Positions 7,605-14,917 of a stretch of 19,037 nt of DNA are shown one piece after another; position 1 is the stretch's first letter; every line of letters starts with the position of its first letter. The DNA comes from CAZAXU01 sp964489245. Its GTDB lineage: Bacteria > Bacteroidota > Bacteroidia > Flavobacteriales > Flavobacteriaceae. The notes under the pieces were generated by a model. The model did not search any database and was not told the DNA's origin. It saw only the letters and a list, made by a program, of their open reading frames with translations. The stretch is taken from positions 1 through 19,037 of the forward strand of contig CAZAXU010000039.1 of the NCBI GenBank assembly GCA_964489245.1. Reading direction: 5' to 3'. The translations under genes and the position numbers were made by a program.

Positions 7605-8243
7605 CTAACCTATTTCAATTTTCTCCCCCAAATATTTAGGTTTTACACCAAACAATAAATCTATAAACATTTTTACACGAGCCAACTTCTCTCTTAACTG
7701 TATTCTCAGTCCGTTATAACTCTTCACATCTTTTGCATTGTATCCAATCGCATCTATATTCTTATTGATTGCGATAAATATAGCTCTTTGGTTATGGAAT
7801 TCTTGAGAAATAATTGTTACTTTGTTTTGCCCGAAAATCTTTTTAAGTCTAACCACAGAATCCAATGTTCTGAATCCGGCATAATCTAATATGATTTTTG
7901 ACGCAGGAACGCCGCCTGCAATCAAATCGTTTTTGATATCGGTAGGTTCGTCATAATGTTTATTGCCATTGTCTCCACTGACCAATATCACCGAAATTTT
8001 TCCTGCCTTATATAACGCAATGGCTGCATTAATTCTATATCTGTAATAAGGGTTTTCATAACCACCAAAATACTTTGCCGTTCCTAACAGCAAACCTACC
8101 TTATTAACCGGGATTTCAGAAATATCAGTATAAATTTTGTTTTTTGTAGTGTTTATAACAACTCTGTCCGACAAAAGAATCAGAATCAAGAATAAAAAAA
8201 CAATCTCAAAACCCGTAATAAAAAATTTCGCCAAGATTTTCAT
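7605..8243 (-). CDS. sanA: SanA-like DUF218 (YdcF family) envelope protein
   Basis: A 212-residue protein with one N-terminal membrane helix (about residues 8-25) and a DUF218 domain. It follows E. coli SanA closely in order and spacing: LLLGTAKY (51-58), NPYYRYRI (64-71), SGDN (89-92), DEPT (98-101), DYAGFRTLDSVVR (120-132), and SQEFHNQRA (146-154). SanA supports the envelope barrier, and its loss in E. coli raises vancomycin sensitivity at high temperature. The biochemical activity is not settled. The frame extends four codons further only by using a TTG; the ATG at 8241-8243 gives the usual SanA-like start. It follows the 39-residue membrane gene by 12 bp and ends the ybjQ-led cluster. Confidence 0.9.
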   Translation of the reverse strand: MKILAKFFITGFEIVFLFLILILLSDRVVINTTKNKIYTDISEIPVNKVGLLLGTAKYFGGYENPYYRYRINAAIALYKAGKISVILVSGDNGNKHYDEPTDIKNDLIAGGVPASKIILDYAGFRTLDSVVRLKKIFGQNKVTIISQEFHNQRAIFIAINKNIDAIGYNAKDVKSYNGLRIQLREKLARVKMFIDLLFGVKPKYLGEKIEIG

Positions 8244-8255
8244 AAATCCATCCAA

Positions 8256-8375
8256 TCAATAATCTCTGTGTTCAAAATCATCTTTTTCATTCACTCTTTT
8301 AATAATCAGATAAATCAATATAACAGCGGCAATTAATGCAATCATAATATATAATCCTATAGCAAATTTTTCCAT
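8256..8375 (-). CDS. Small single-helix membrane protein, 39 residues
   Basis: An ATG at 8373-8375 opens a 39-codon frame ending in TGA at 8256-8258. The product starts MEKFAIGLYIM, has one hydrophobic helix at about residues 5-25 (rich in I, L, A), then a charged tail KRVNEKDDFEHRDY. By the positive-inside rule the tail should face the cytoplasm. The gene fills the gap between ybjQ-like (12 bp) and sanA (12 bp), all on one strand, which argues for a real, co-translated gene. I do not recognise a family. It could assist or regulate SanA, but that is inference from position. Confidence 0.7.
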   Translation of the reverse strand: MEKFAIGLYIMIALIAAVILIYLIIKRVNEKDDFEHRDY

Positions 8376-8387
8376 TATCAAAAAAGC

Positions 8388-8702
8388 TTAACGCAATTTT
8401 ACGGCAGTTCCAAAAACCAAGATTTCAGAGGCTCCCTGCATAATCATGGAGGTGGAAAATCTGATGTTGACTATGGCATCGGCATTGAGCTTATTCCCCT
8501 CATCTATCAATCTTTTCAATGCCTGTTCTCTGGAACGAGATTGCAGTTTAGTGTACTCACTAATTTCGCCTCCGACCAAATTTTTCAATCCTGCCATGAA
8601 ATCAGAACCAAAATTTCGCGCCCTGACAGTGTTGGCACGAACGACTCCTAAAATTTCTGATATTTCTTTTCCGGGAATAGTTTCTGTTGTTGTAATAATC
8701 AT
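8388..8702 (-). CDS. YbjQ/UPF0145 family protein
   Basis: A 104-residue cytoplasmic protein of the YbjQ (UPF0145, often labelled heavy-metal-binding) family. Typical features are the MIITTTETIPGKEI start, GVVRANTVRARN, the central SEYTKLQSRSREQALKRL helix, and ADAIVNIRFSTS followed by EILVFGTAVKL. The length is normal for the family, whose members form ring-like oligomers of uncertain function; metal binding is not established from this sequence. It is the first gene of a minus-strand cluster with the 39-residue membrane protein and sanA, and is divergent from mscS. Confidence 0.9.
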   Translation of the reverse strand: MIITTTETIPGKEISEILGVVRANTVRARNFGSDFMAGLKNLVGGEISEYTKLQSRSREQALKRLIDEGNKLNADAIVNIRFSTSMIMQGASEILVFGTAVKLR

Positions 8703-8734
8703 AACTAAATATTTTACGGGTTACTTCAATACAA

Positions 8735-8767
8735 CGAATGTACGAAATATTTGTTACATATTAACAA
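8735..8767 (-). promoter_or_regulatory. Possible promoter of the ybjQ cluster
   Basis: The minus strand carries TACATTCG (8735-8742), one base off TAnnTTTG, with a TTG (8765-8767) 22 bases upstream. The ATG lies 32 bases downstream. The mismatch in the -7 box makes this tentative. Confidence 0.35.
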
Positions 8768-8775
8768 TAAATACC

Positions 8776-8837
8776 CATGATAATTAAATAATAACTTTAT
8801 TTTTTCTATTATACATGATAATTCCGTAAATAATAAC
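8776..8837. repeat. Direct repeat pair differing by a 4-bp insertion
   Basis: CATGATAATTAAATAATAAC (8776-8795) recurs at 8814-8837 as CATGATAATT, then CCGT, then AAATAATAAC. Both halves are identical in the two copies. The pair lies in the middle of the 271-bp divergent region between ybjQ-like and mscS, where duplicated regulator sites could sit. Confidence 0.75.
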
Positions 8838-8878
8838 ATTTAAAACAAAATATCAATAATTTATTTAATAAATTTATT

Positions 8879-8886
8879 TATATTTG
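8879..8886 (+). promoter_or_regulatory. Possible -7 box of the mscS promoter
   Basis: TATATTTG matches TAnnTTTG, 87 bases before the mscS ATG. I found no TTG at the matching -33 distance, and the surroundings are very AT-rich, so support is moderate. Confidence 0.4.
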
Positions 8887-8905
8887 GGTGTGTTATAAAT
8901 CGTTT

Positions 8906-8977
8906 ATGACAAACTACGAATGCTCAAAACAAAAGTTTATTCGTGAATATTTATCAACCCAAAAAAACATATTATGA
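8906..8977 (+). CDS. Possible 23-residue leader peptide overlapping mscS
   Basis: An ATG 19 bases after the putative -7 box opens a 23-codon frame (MTNYECSKQKF...) whose TGA overlaps the mscS ATG as ATGA. Such an overlap can couple translation of the two frames. The peptide is polar, has no helix or signal features, and resembles nothing I know. A frame this short could be chance. Confidence 0.25.
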   Translation: MTNYECSKQKFIREYLSTQKNIL

Positions 8978-9849
8978 ATCTGCTTACTTTTTTACAATCA
9001 AACTCACTTAATGAAGTTGCCGGCAGTGCTTTAAATCCTGTAAACAACCTTGTCTCCTCCATCATGGACGCCATTGGTCAATGGACTCCAAAAATTCTAG
9101 GCGCTATTGTTGCCCTTATCATCGGGCTTTGGATTGTCAGCTTGCTAACACGACTGTTCAGAAAGACAATTTCCCGTACTAAAATGGACGAAACTCTTAT
9201 TCCTTTTCTGACAGCAGTTATCAATTTCTCCCTCAAAGTTATCCTATTTTTAGGAATTGCCCAAGTACTTGGGTTTGGTGTAACTTCATTTGCCGCTATT
9301 TTGGTTGGTGTCGGTGCTGCCATTGGCGGTGCTTTCAACGGATCGCTCGGCAATATAGCATCCGGGATTATGCTATTGATTTTCAGACCGTTTAAAGTTG
9401 GAGATTTGATTGAACTACCCGATAAAACTTTTGGCTTTGTCAAAGAAATTTCTGTTTTTGTAACCATTTTAGAAACTTTTCAAAACAAAACTGAAATTGT
9501 TCCTAATGCAACAATCACAGCCGGAAAAATCACCAACTATTCCACCTTGGGAAATCTTCGTGTTGACATGCCTTTTGCCATTCGATATGGGAGCGATATC
9601 AAAAAAGCCAAACAAATTGTTGCCGACGTACTCAAAAATGATTCTAAAGTTATGAATTCTCCGGAGCCTAGGGTTGCGGTAAACAATTTGGGGCAAAATT
9701 CCGTTGAACTTCTAGCTCTCCCCTACGCATCCACCGATGACTATTGGGATGTTTATTGGGATACCCGACAAAAAATTGTGGAAGCACTCGGTGCTGCAGG
9801 ATATGAAGCACCGCTTCCTCAAAGAGTGATAACTATGAAAAATGCTTAG
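8974..9849 (+). CDS. mscS: Small-conductance mechanosensitive channel
   Basis: An MscS-family channel of 291 residues that opens under membrane tension to release solutes during hypo-osmotic shock. Three membrane helices are visible at about 39-60, 80-100 and 104-137. The pore helix carries the Gly/Ala-rich pattern (GVGAAIGGAFNGSLGNIASG) followed by FRPFKVGD (137-144), almost as in E. coli MscS. The beta domain includes the VPNATI motif (176-181), and the C-terminal alpha/beta domain ends near PLPQRVI. The length is close to E. coli MscS (286), so this is the minimal form without extra domains. It is transcribed alone, with a strong hairpin just after its stop. Confidence 0.95.
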   Translation: MNLLTFLQSNSLNEVAGSALNPVNNLVSSIMDAIGQWTPKILGAIVALIIGLWIVSLLTRLFRKTISRTKMDETLIPFLTAVINFSLKVILFLGIAQVLGFGVTSFAAILVGVGAAIGGAFNGSLGNIASGIMLLIFRPFKVGDLIELPDKTFGFVKEISVFVTILETFQNKTEIVPNATITAGKITNYSTLGNLRVDMPFAIRYGSDIKKAKQIVADVLKNDSKVMNSPEPRVAVNNLGQNSVELLALPYASTDDYWDVYWDTRQKIVEALGAAGYEAPLPQRVITMKNA

Positions 9850-9872
9850 TTATTTTGGTTATTAATTTTAAG

Positions 9873-9910
9873 AACAGGCTCTTGCGCATGCGCAAGAGCC
9901 TGTTTGTTTT
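9873..9910 (+). terminator. Perfect palindromic terminator after mscS
   Basis: Bases 9873-9904 form a perfect 32-bp inverted repeat centred between 9888 and 9889, with core TTGCGCATGCGCAA and outer arms AACAGGCTC/GAGCCTGTT. As RNA it would form a long GC-rich stem with a minimal loop, followed by TTTGTTTT. It begins 24 bases past the mscS stop, which fits an intrinsic terminator. Perfect symmetry means it could act in both directions or bind a dimeric protein. Confidence 0.8.
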
Positions 9911-10016
9911 ATGCGAGTCATCGTATCACTACCTCAGCTAACAGATGCTTGTAAAATTATCACTCGCTTTAAATCAAATTAAACTCAATGTTTTTTCATC
10001 ATTTCAAATATTATAC

Positions 10017-10024
10017 TACTTTTG
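10017..10024 (+). promoter_or_regulatory. -7 box before the hydroxyacid dehydrogenase gene
   Basis: TACTTTTG matches TAnnTTTG and is followed by TGC, close to the common Bacteroidota form. A clear TTG at -33 is missing (TTTTTT is there instead). It lies inside a longer open frame that begins at 9945, so that upstream start is not on this transcript. Confidence 0.5.
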
Positions 10025-10076
10025 TGCGTTATTAACAACACAACTTTCTGTCTATCAGATTGAAAACATGAACATT

Positions 10077-11024
10077 ATGAAAATTCTTCTACTCGACACC
10101 AACCATGCGCTGCTCAAACAAGGCTTATTGAATCTGGGCTTGCAAGTAGATGAAGACTATTCATCACCAAAAAGACAAATCGAGGAAAAAATTGCCGAAT
10201 ATGATGGAATCGTTATTCGAAGTAGATTTCCTATTAATCAATCCTTTTTAGAAAAAGCCTCCCGATTAAAATTCATCGGGAGAGTCGGTGCGGGAATGGA
10301 AAATATTGATATTGAATTTGCCAAGCAAAAGAATATAGAACTTTTTAATGCTCCGGAAGGAAACAGAAATGCTGTTGGCGAACACACGCTTGCATTGGTA
10401 CTCAATTTATTTAACAAAATTAACTCATCCGACCGTGAGATAAAAAACGGGGTCTGGAATAGAGAAGAAAATCGTGGTGTTGAGCTGGACGGAAAAACCA
10501 TTGGCATTATAGGATACGGAAATACCGGAAAATCTTTTGCAAAAAAATTACGCGGTTTTGATGTGGAAGTAATCACTTATGATATCAAAGAAGGCATTGG
10601 CAATCATAACGCCAAACAAGTCGACTTGGAAGAACTTTTTGAAAAAACAGATGTATTGAGTTTTCATGTGCCGCATACCGAAAAAACTTTCAAAATGTTT
10701 AATAAAAATTTTATCGATAAATTTCATAAGAAAATTTGGCTGATCAACACTTCCCGAGGAAGCGTTGTAGATACCAAATCTCTCGTAAAAGCGCTGGAAA
10801 GCGGAAAAGTGCTTGGTGCCGGACTAGATGTCTTGGAATTTGAAAAATCATCTTTTGAGAACATGTTCGAGCACAATGAGCTTCCTGAATATTTTCAAAA
10901 ATTGATTCAATTTAATAATGTCATTCTCACACCGCATGTCGCCGGATGGACAACAGAAAGCAAAGAAAAGCTGGCACAAACCATTGTGAACAAAATCAAG
11001 TATTGGATAAAAAGAAATACTTAA
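10077..11024 (+). CDS. NAD-dependent D-2-hydroxyacid dehydrogenase (phosphoglycerate dehydrogenase-like)
   Basis: A 315-residue D-isomer-specific 2-hydroxyacid dehydrogenase. The Rossmann motif is GYGNTG (146-151), with an acidic residue (Asp169) downstream that favours NAD. The catalytic set is present: Arg227 in NTSRGS, Glu256 in DVLEFEK and His287 in LTPHVAG. The substrate-side motif GRVGAGMENID (68-78) resembles phosphoglycerate dehydrogenases. There is no C-terminal ACT domain, so allosteric serine control as in E. coli SerA (410 residues) is not expected. 3-Phosphoglycerate is the likeliest substrate, but other 2-hydroxyacids are possible, and no serC is adjacent. ATG 10077 (MKILLLD) is preferred; ATG 10068 adds only three residues. 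The frame upstream to 9945 crosses the promoter and is not credible protein. Confidence 0.88.
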   Translation: MKILLLDTNHALLKQGLLNLGLQVDEDYSSPKRQIEEKIAEYDGIVIRSRFPINQSFLEKASRLKFIGRVGAGMENIDIEFAKQKNIELFNAPEGNRNAVGEHTLALVLNLFNKINSSDREIKNGVWNREENRGVELDGKTIGIIGYGNTGKSFAKKLRGFDVEVITYDIKEGIGNHNAKQVDLEELFEKTDVLSFHVPHTEKTFKMFNKNFIDKFHKKIWLINTSRGSVVDTKSLVKALESGKVLGAGLDVLEFEKSSFENMFEHNELPEYFQKLIQFNNVILTPHVAGWTTESKEKLAQTIVNKIKYWIKRNT

Positions 11025-11101
11025 AAATCGTGATAAAACATAATGTCTTTACACGTCTACCGGTCAACTGACTCATAATCCTATATTCAACAATTCATTT
11101 T

Positions 11102-11129
11102 TTGCTCTCGACTAATTTATTTACTTTTG
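11102..11129 (+). promoter_or_regulatory. Promoter of argS
   Basis: TTG at 11102-11104 and TACTTTTG at 11122-11129, 17 bases apart, match the TTG/TAnnTTTG pattern of Bacteroidota promoters. The argS ATG follows 20 bases later. The TTG that would open a longer argS frame is the -33 element itself, so the longer form is excluded. Confidence 0.7.
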
Positions 11130-11149
11130 CATTTCATAAAGCAAACACA

Positions 11150-12925
11150 ATGAATCTGGAACTACTCTTAGAAGAAAAGACCAAGCAAGCCTTAAAAAAA
11201 ATATACAATCTCAATGCTGAAAATGTGGAACTACAAGCCACCAGAAAAGACTTTGAAGGAGATATCACCTTGGTTATCTTTCCTTATGTGAAACAATTGC
11301 GAAAAAATCCGAAGGAAATAGCAGAAAGAATCGGGCAATTTCTTCAGGAAAACATTCAAGAAATTAAAACTTATAATGCAGTTGGCGGATTCCTGAATTT
11401 ATCAATTGACGATGCTTTTTATCTGAATTTTTTACGAGAAATCTTCCCTCAAGAAAAATATGGTTATACCTCTGAAAAAGAGAATCAAAAAGCCCTGATG
11501 GTAGAATACTCATCACCCAACACTAATAAGCCTTTGCACCTGGGACATATCCGAAACAATTTGTTGGGACATGCCATCAGCGAAATTTACAAAGCCACCG
11601 GAAAACCCGTGTTAAAAACGCAAATCATCAACGATCGAGGCATTCATATTTGCAAATCTATGGTTGCATGGCAACAATTTTCTGATGGAGAAACTCCGGA
11701 AAGCAGTGGATTGAAAGGAGACAAGCTTGCCGGAAAATACTATGTCAAATTTGATCGAGTTTATAAAGAACAAATCAAAGAATTGGTGACCAACGGCAAA
11801 ACCGAGGAAGAAGCCAAAAAACAAGCACCTATCCTGCTTGAAGCTCAAGAAATGCTCAGAAAATGGGAAGCCAAAGATTCTGAAACCATGAAACTTTGGA
11901 ACAAAATGAACAATTGGGTATATGAAGGCTTTGACGAAACTTATAAAAATCTCGGTGTTAGTTTTGATAAGAATTATTATGAGAGCAACACTTATTTGCT
12001 TGGCAAACAAGTGGTTGAAGAAGGATTAGAAAAAGGTATTTTCTTCAAAAAAGAAGACGGTTCGGTTTGGATGGATTTGTCTGATGAGGGTCTGGATGAA
12101 AAACTTTTACTTCGAGCAGACGGCACTTCTGTCTATATGACACAAGATATAGGAACCGCTATCAGTAGATTTAAAGATTTTGATATCGACAGCCATATTT
12201 ATGTGGTTGGAAACGAGCAAAACTATCACTTTCAAGTGTTGTTTCTTATTTTAAAAAAATTAGGCTATGAATGGGCAGACAGGCTCTATCACTTATCTTA
12301 TGGCATGGTTGAACTACCTCATGGAAAGATGAAATCTCGCGAAGGAACTGTTGTTGATGCAGACGACCTGATGATTGGCATGACAAATACCGCTAGAGCA
12401 ATTTCTCAGGAATTGGGAAAACTGGAGGGCTATTCAGACACAGAAAAAGAACGTCTATACCGCATCATCGGGCTAGGCGCTTTAAAATATTTCATCCTCA
12501 AAGTAGACCCTAAAAGAACTATGTTATTTGACCCTGAAAAATCTATTGATTTTCAGGGAAACACAGGTCCTTTTATTCAATATACTTATGCTAGAATTCA
12601 GTCCATTCTAAGAAAAGCAGGAGATTTAGTCGACGAAGATTTTAAAAACCTTTCACTCAACGAGAAGGAACGAAATTTAATAAAGCAATTGGAACTTTTT
12701 CCTCAGATTATTTTCAATGCTGCAGAACAACAAAATCCGAGTGTGATTGCCAATTATACTTATGATTTGGTCAAAGACTATAATTCTTTCTACCAAAGCA
12801 CCCCTATATTTGGTGCCCAAAATAAAAATGAAAAAATTTTCCGAATCAAATTATCCAAAAAGGTAGCAGACAATATCAGAAATGCCTTTTATTTGCTGGG
12901 AATTGATGTTCCGGAAAGGATGTAA
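11150..12925 (+). CDS. argS: Arginyl-tRNA synthetase
   Basis: A class I aminoacyl-tRNA synthetase that charges tRNA-Arg in the cytoplasm. At 591 residues it has the usual length. The N-terminal Arg-tRNA-synthetase domain (about 1-95, with ATRKDFEGDITLV and AVGGFLNL) is followed by the catalytic core, with the HIGH-type motif HLGH at 130-133 (SSPNTNKPLHLGHIRNN). The KMSKS-type motif KMKSR is at 393-397. The DALR anticodon-binding domain includes FQGNTGPFIQYTYAR and the end LLGIDVPERM. The chosen ATG gives MNLELLLEEK, 20 bases past a good -7 box. msrB follows 69 bp later with no clear promoter of its own, so the two may be co-transcribed. Confidence 0.97.
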   Translation: MNLELLLEEKTKQALKKIYNLNAENVELQATRKDFEGDITLVIFPYVKQLRKNPKEIAERIGQFLQENIQEIKTYNAVGGFLNLSIDDAFYLNFLREIFPQEKYGYTSEKENQKALMVEYSSPNTNKPLHLGHIRNNLLGHAISEIYKATGKPVLKTQIINDRGIHICKSMVAWQQFSDGETPESSGLKGDKLAGKYYVKFDRVYKEQIKELVTNGKTEEEAKKQAPILLEAQEMLRKWEAKDSETMKLWNKMNNWVYEGFDETYKNLGVSFDKNYYESNTYLLGKQVVEEGLEKGIFFKKEDGSVWMDLSDEGLDEKLLLRADGTSVYMTQDIGTAISRFKDFDIDSHIYVVGNEQNYHFQVLFLILKKLGYEWADRLYHLSYGMVELPHGKMKSREGTVVDADDLMIGMTNTARAISQELGKLEGYSDTEKERLYRIIGLGALKYFILKVDPKRTMLFDPEKSIDFQGNTGPFIQYTYARIQSILRKAGDLVDEDFKNLSLNEKERNLIKQLELFPQIIFNAAEQQNPSVIANYTYDLVKDYNSFYQSTPIFGAQNKNEKIFRIKLSKKVADNIRNAFYLLGIDVPERM

Positions 12926-12994
12926 TAAACGATAAGCAAGTTTACATCTTACAAGCCCTGTGATAATTACGCAACGCATCAAACTTATGAGTTT

Positions 12995-13387
12995 ATGAAA
13001 AAGAAAATCAAATCAGAAGATGAATGGGAAAAAATACTCACACCCCAACAATTTCATATTCTTCGAAAAAAAGGAACCGACTTGCCGGAAACGGGAGAAT
13101 ACACCTATCACTTTGACAAGGGCACCTATAAATGTATTGGTTGTGGCGCAGAATTATTCAAATCAGACAATAAATATGAAAGTTACTGTGGCTGGCCTTC
13201 TTTTGATGACGCACTGCCAAATGCCGTTATTTTCCGTCCGGATTACAGCCATGGCAGAGTCAGAACTGAAATTATTTGTGCAAATTGCGAAGGGCATCTC
13301 GGACATATTTTTGATGATGGTCCTCAAAAAACCACGGGAAAACGATATTGTGTAAATTCAACCTCCCTCAATTTTGAAAAAAAATAA
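12995..13387 (+). CDS. msrB: Peptide-methionine (R)-S-oxide reductase
   Basis: MsrB reduces methionine-R-sulfoxide in proteins and so repairs oxidative damage. This 130-residue single-domain form has the zinc site in two CxxC pairs, Cys47/Cys50 (CIGC) and Cys95/Cys98 (CANC). The catalytic Cys119 is in RYCVNSTSLNF, and GWPSF is at 66-70. Cys65 just before GWPSF is a candidate resolving cysteine. HLGHIFDDGP (101-110) is the family's active-site signature. No signal peptide is seen, so it should be cytoplasmic. The stop lies only 3 bp from the stop of the convergent PorV2-like gene, so transcripts must overlap or end within the neighbour. Confidence 0.96.
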   Translation: MKKKIKSEDEWEKILTPQQFHILRKKGTDLPETGEYTYHFDKGTYKCIGCGAELFKSDNKYESYCGWPSFDDALPNAVIFRPDYSHGRVRTEIICANCEGHLGHIFDDGPQKTTGKRYCVNSTSLNFEKK

Positions 13388-13390
13388 GGT

Positions 13391-14467
13391 TTACTTTTCT
13401 TTCTTTTTGATAAATCTATCCAAATCCAATCCTAGAGAAAACACATGTGAGAAAAATCCGTCAGAACCGATATTGGTCAATGCATAATCCAACCTGACAC
13501 CTTTGTATTTAAAGCCTAAACCTGCATTCGGCTGAAAAGTGATTTGTTTATCATCAAAATATTGTTGTTCTTGAAAATTATTGACTCCTAATCTGAGAAA
13601 GGCAATATCATAATAGTTAAACTCCAATCCTAAAGCCGGATCAAGACTGATATAATCACTACTAACCAATGTATTCATTTTAAAAAAGCGCATGTTTAAA
13701 TTGACCTCTGTTAAAAGATTTAAATGTTCTTTCAAGCTGAAATTTCCGGAAACACCTAATTGCAACTTTGGCAAAGTCAGCTCTATATTGTTTGGCAAAT
13801 CTTGATTCTGATTTGGAATTGTGGCTTGGATATCTGCAAAAGCTTTCTTATCGATACTCCAGTAGTTGAAAGTGGTTGTAATGTCTCTCGCCATCAATCC
13901 GAATTTCCATCTTTTTAGCTGATATTGTGCTCCGATGTCAAATCCAAAGCCAAAACCCTGTGCAAATTTTCCGATATGCCTGTAAATAAGTTTGGCATTT
14001 ATGCCCACATCTATATTTTTCCAAAGATTTTTTCTTCCCAATGAAAAATTCAAAGCATAGTCTGCAGTAGAAAAATAAGTAATCCGGTCATAATTGATAT
14101 TTCCTTGCCCGTCTATCAGTTGAGTTGTGTTCATAATATTATCCACACCAAAACGGATCAAAGAAACAGACACGGCAGTCTTTTCATTGATTGGCCGGAC
14201 ATAACCCATGTAATCAAACTGCGCAATATTGGCAAAATAGGCGGCATGCATCAAGGATATATCTTGATTTTTGATGTTAGACAATCCTGCAGGATTCCAA
14301 TAGCCTGCAGTGGCATCAGACACGTTGGAAACCACAGCACTCCCCATTGCCAAAGCTCTCGCATCTACACCTATATTCAAAAATTCATTAGAATATCTTC
14401 CGGAGGTTTGAGAAAAAACATTGAAAGCAAAAAATCCAAAAATAACAATTAAAAATTTTATTTTCAT
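13391..14467 (-). CDS. PorV/PorQ family outer-membrane protein (PorV2-like)
   Basis: A 358-residue beta-barrel-type protein with a signal peptide (cut near residue 19-20, NVFSQ). It carries the N-terminal signature of the FadL-related PorV/PorQ family: GVDARALAMGSAVVSNVSDA (33-52) and WNPAGLS (57-63). Alternating hydrophobic/polar strands fill the rest, ending HVFSLGLDLDRFIKK. PorV and PorQ serve the type IX secretion system, in which PorV shuttles cargo to the PorU sortase. This protein resembles the extra paralogue often labelled PorV2, whose role is not settled. No porU, porT or gld gene is nearby. Its ATG follows directly on the stop codon of the 120-residue gene with no base between, which points to coupled translation. 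Confidence 0.85.
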   Translation of the reverse strand: MKIKFLIVIFGFFAFNVFSQTSGRYSNEFLNIGVDARALAMGSAVVSNVSDATAGYWNPAGLSNIKNQDISLMHAAYFANIAQFDYMGYVRPINEKTAVSVSLIRFGVDNIMNTTQLIDGQGNINYDRITYFSTADYALNFSLGRKNLWKNIDVGINAKLIYRHIGKFAQGFGFGFDIGAQYQLKRWKFGLMARDITTTFNYWSIDKKAFADIQATIPNQNQDLPNNIELTLPKLQLGVSGNFSLKEHLNLLTEVNLNMRFFKMNTLVSSDYISLDPALGLEFNYYDIAFLRLGVNNFQEQQYFDDKQITFQPNAGLGFKYKGVRLDYALTNIGSDGFFSHVFSLGLDLDRFIKKKEK

Positions 14468-14830
14468 CTACTGTGTGTTAGCGTTGTTATCCAAAACGAT
14501 TTCTTTGGCAAAATATTTTGTTTTTCCCAACCAAAATACGCCCCAAAACCGTTCGATATATTTGATTTTAATTGTTTTTCCTTGATAATCATTCATTTTT
14601 TCAATCACCAAAGCATCTTTATCTTCAACTGAAAAATCCCACAACTGATCATGCCCGACACCATAACTTAATTGTCCTTCATAAGTCTTAATCAACACAC
14701 CTTTTCTACTGAATTTAACTAGTTTTCCGGCACGAACGCCTTCACTGTAGGGCACGTAATAATCAAAAGCGTAAAGCGCAGCAGCAATTACGGCAATGAA
14801 CATAATAAACAGAAAAATATATTTTCTCAT
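14468..14830 (-). CDS. Membrane-anchored conserved protein of unknown function
   Basis: A 120-residue protein with one N-terminal hydrophobic helix (about residues 4-22) and a small beta-rich domain outside the membrane. The stretch YSEGVRAGKLVKFSRKGVL followed by KTYEGQL is what I recognise from many Flavobacteriia proteins, some carrying the implausible label 6-phosphogluconate dehydrogenase. There is no nucleotide-binding motif and it is far too short for that enzyme. The function is unknown. Its stop TAG touches the ATG of the PorV2-like gene, so the two are almost certainly one transcript. An envelope role beside the barrel protein is inference. Confidence 0.8.
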   Translation of the reverse strand: MRKYIFLFIMFIAVIAAALYAFDYYVPYSEGVRAGKLVKFSRKGVLIKTYEGQLSYGVGHDQLWDFSVEDKDALVIEKMNDYQGKTIKIKYIERFWGVFWLGKTKYFAKEIVLDNNANTQ

Positions 14831-14893
14831 GCTAATAAATTTTATACGGGTAAAGTTAGTAAAATAATTCTGAACTATTTATAAATCTTGATA

Positions 14894-14917
14894 GAACAAA
14901 CTGAATATCATTTGTTC
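14894..14917. repeat. Small inverted repeat at the end of the DUF3857 gene
   Basis: GAACAAA (14894-14900) and TTTGTTC (14911-14917) are perfect mirror arms separated by 10 bases, spanning the stop codon of the 672-residue gene. The stem is AT-rich and has no T-run, so it is not a convincing terminator. Confidence 0.4.

Noticed and set aside
8446..8787. 113-codon plus-strand frame across ybjQ
   Set aside because: It is opposite the ybjQ-like gene and continues into the AT-rich promoter region; the ybjQ frame carries the conserved family sequence.
9078..9467. 129-codon minus-strand frame
   Set aside because: It is opposite the membrane helices of mscS and arises from that composition.
11612..12010. 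132-codon minus-strand frame
   Set aside because: It is opposite the catalytic core of argS; no start signal or family resemblance.
13020..13355. 111-codon plus-strand frame in another phase
   Set aside because: It overlaps msrB, where the zinc and catalytic cysteines identify the true frame.
14105..14452. 115-codon plus-strand frame
   Set aside because: It is opposite the N-terminal signature and signal peptide of the PorV2-like gene.
14831..14907. Separate promoter for the 120-residue and PorV2-like genes
   Set aside because: The closest match, TAACTTTA on the minus strand, misses the last base and has no TTG at a suitable distance.
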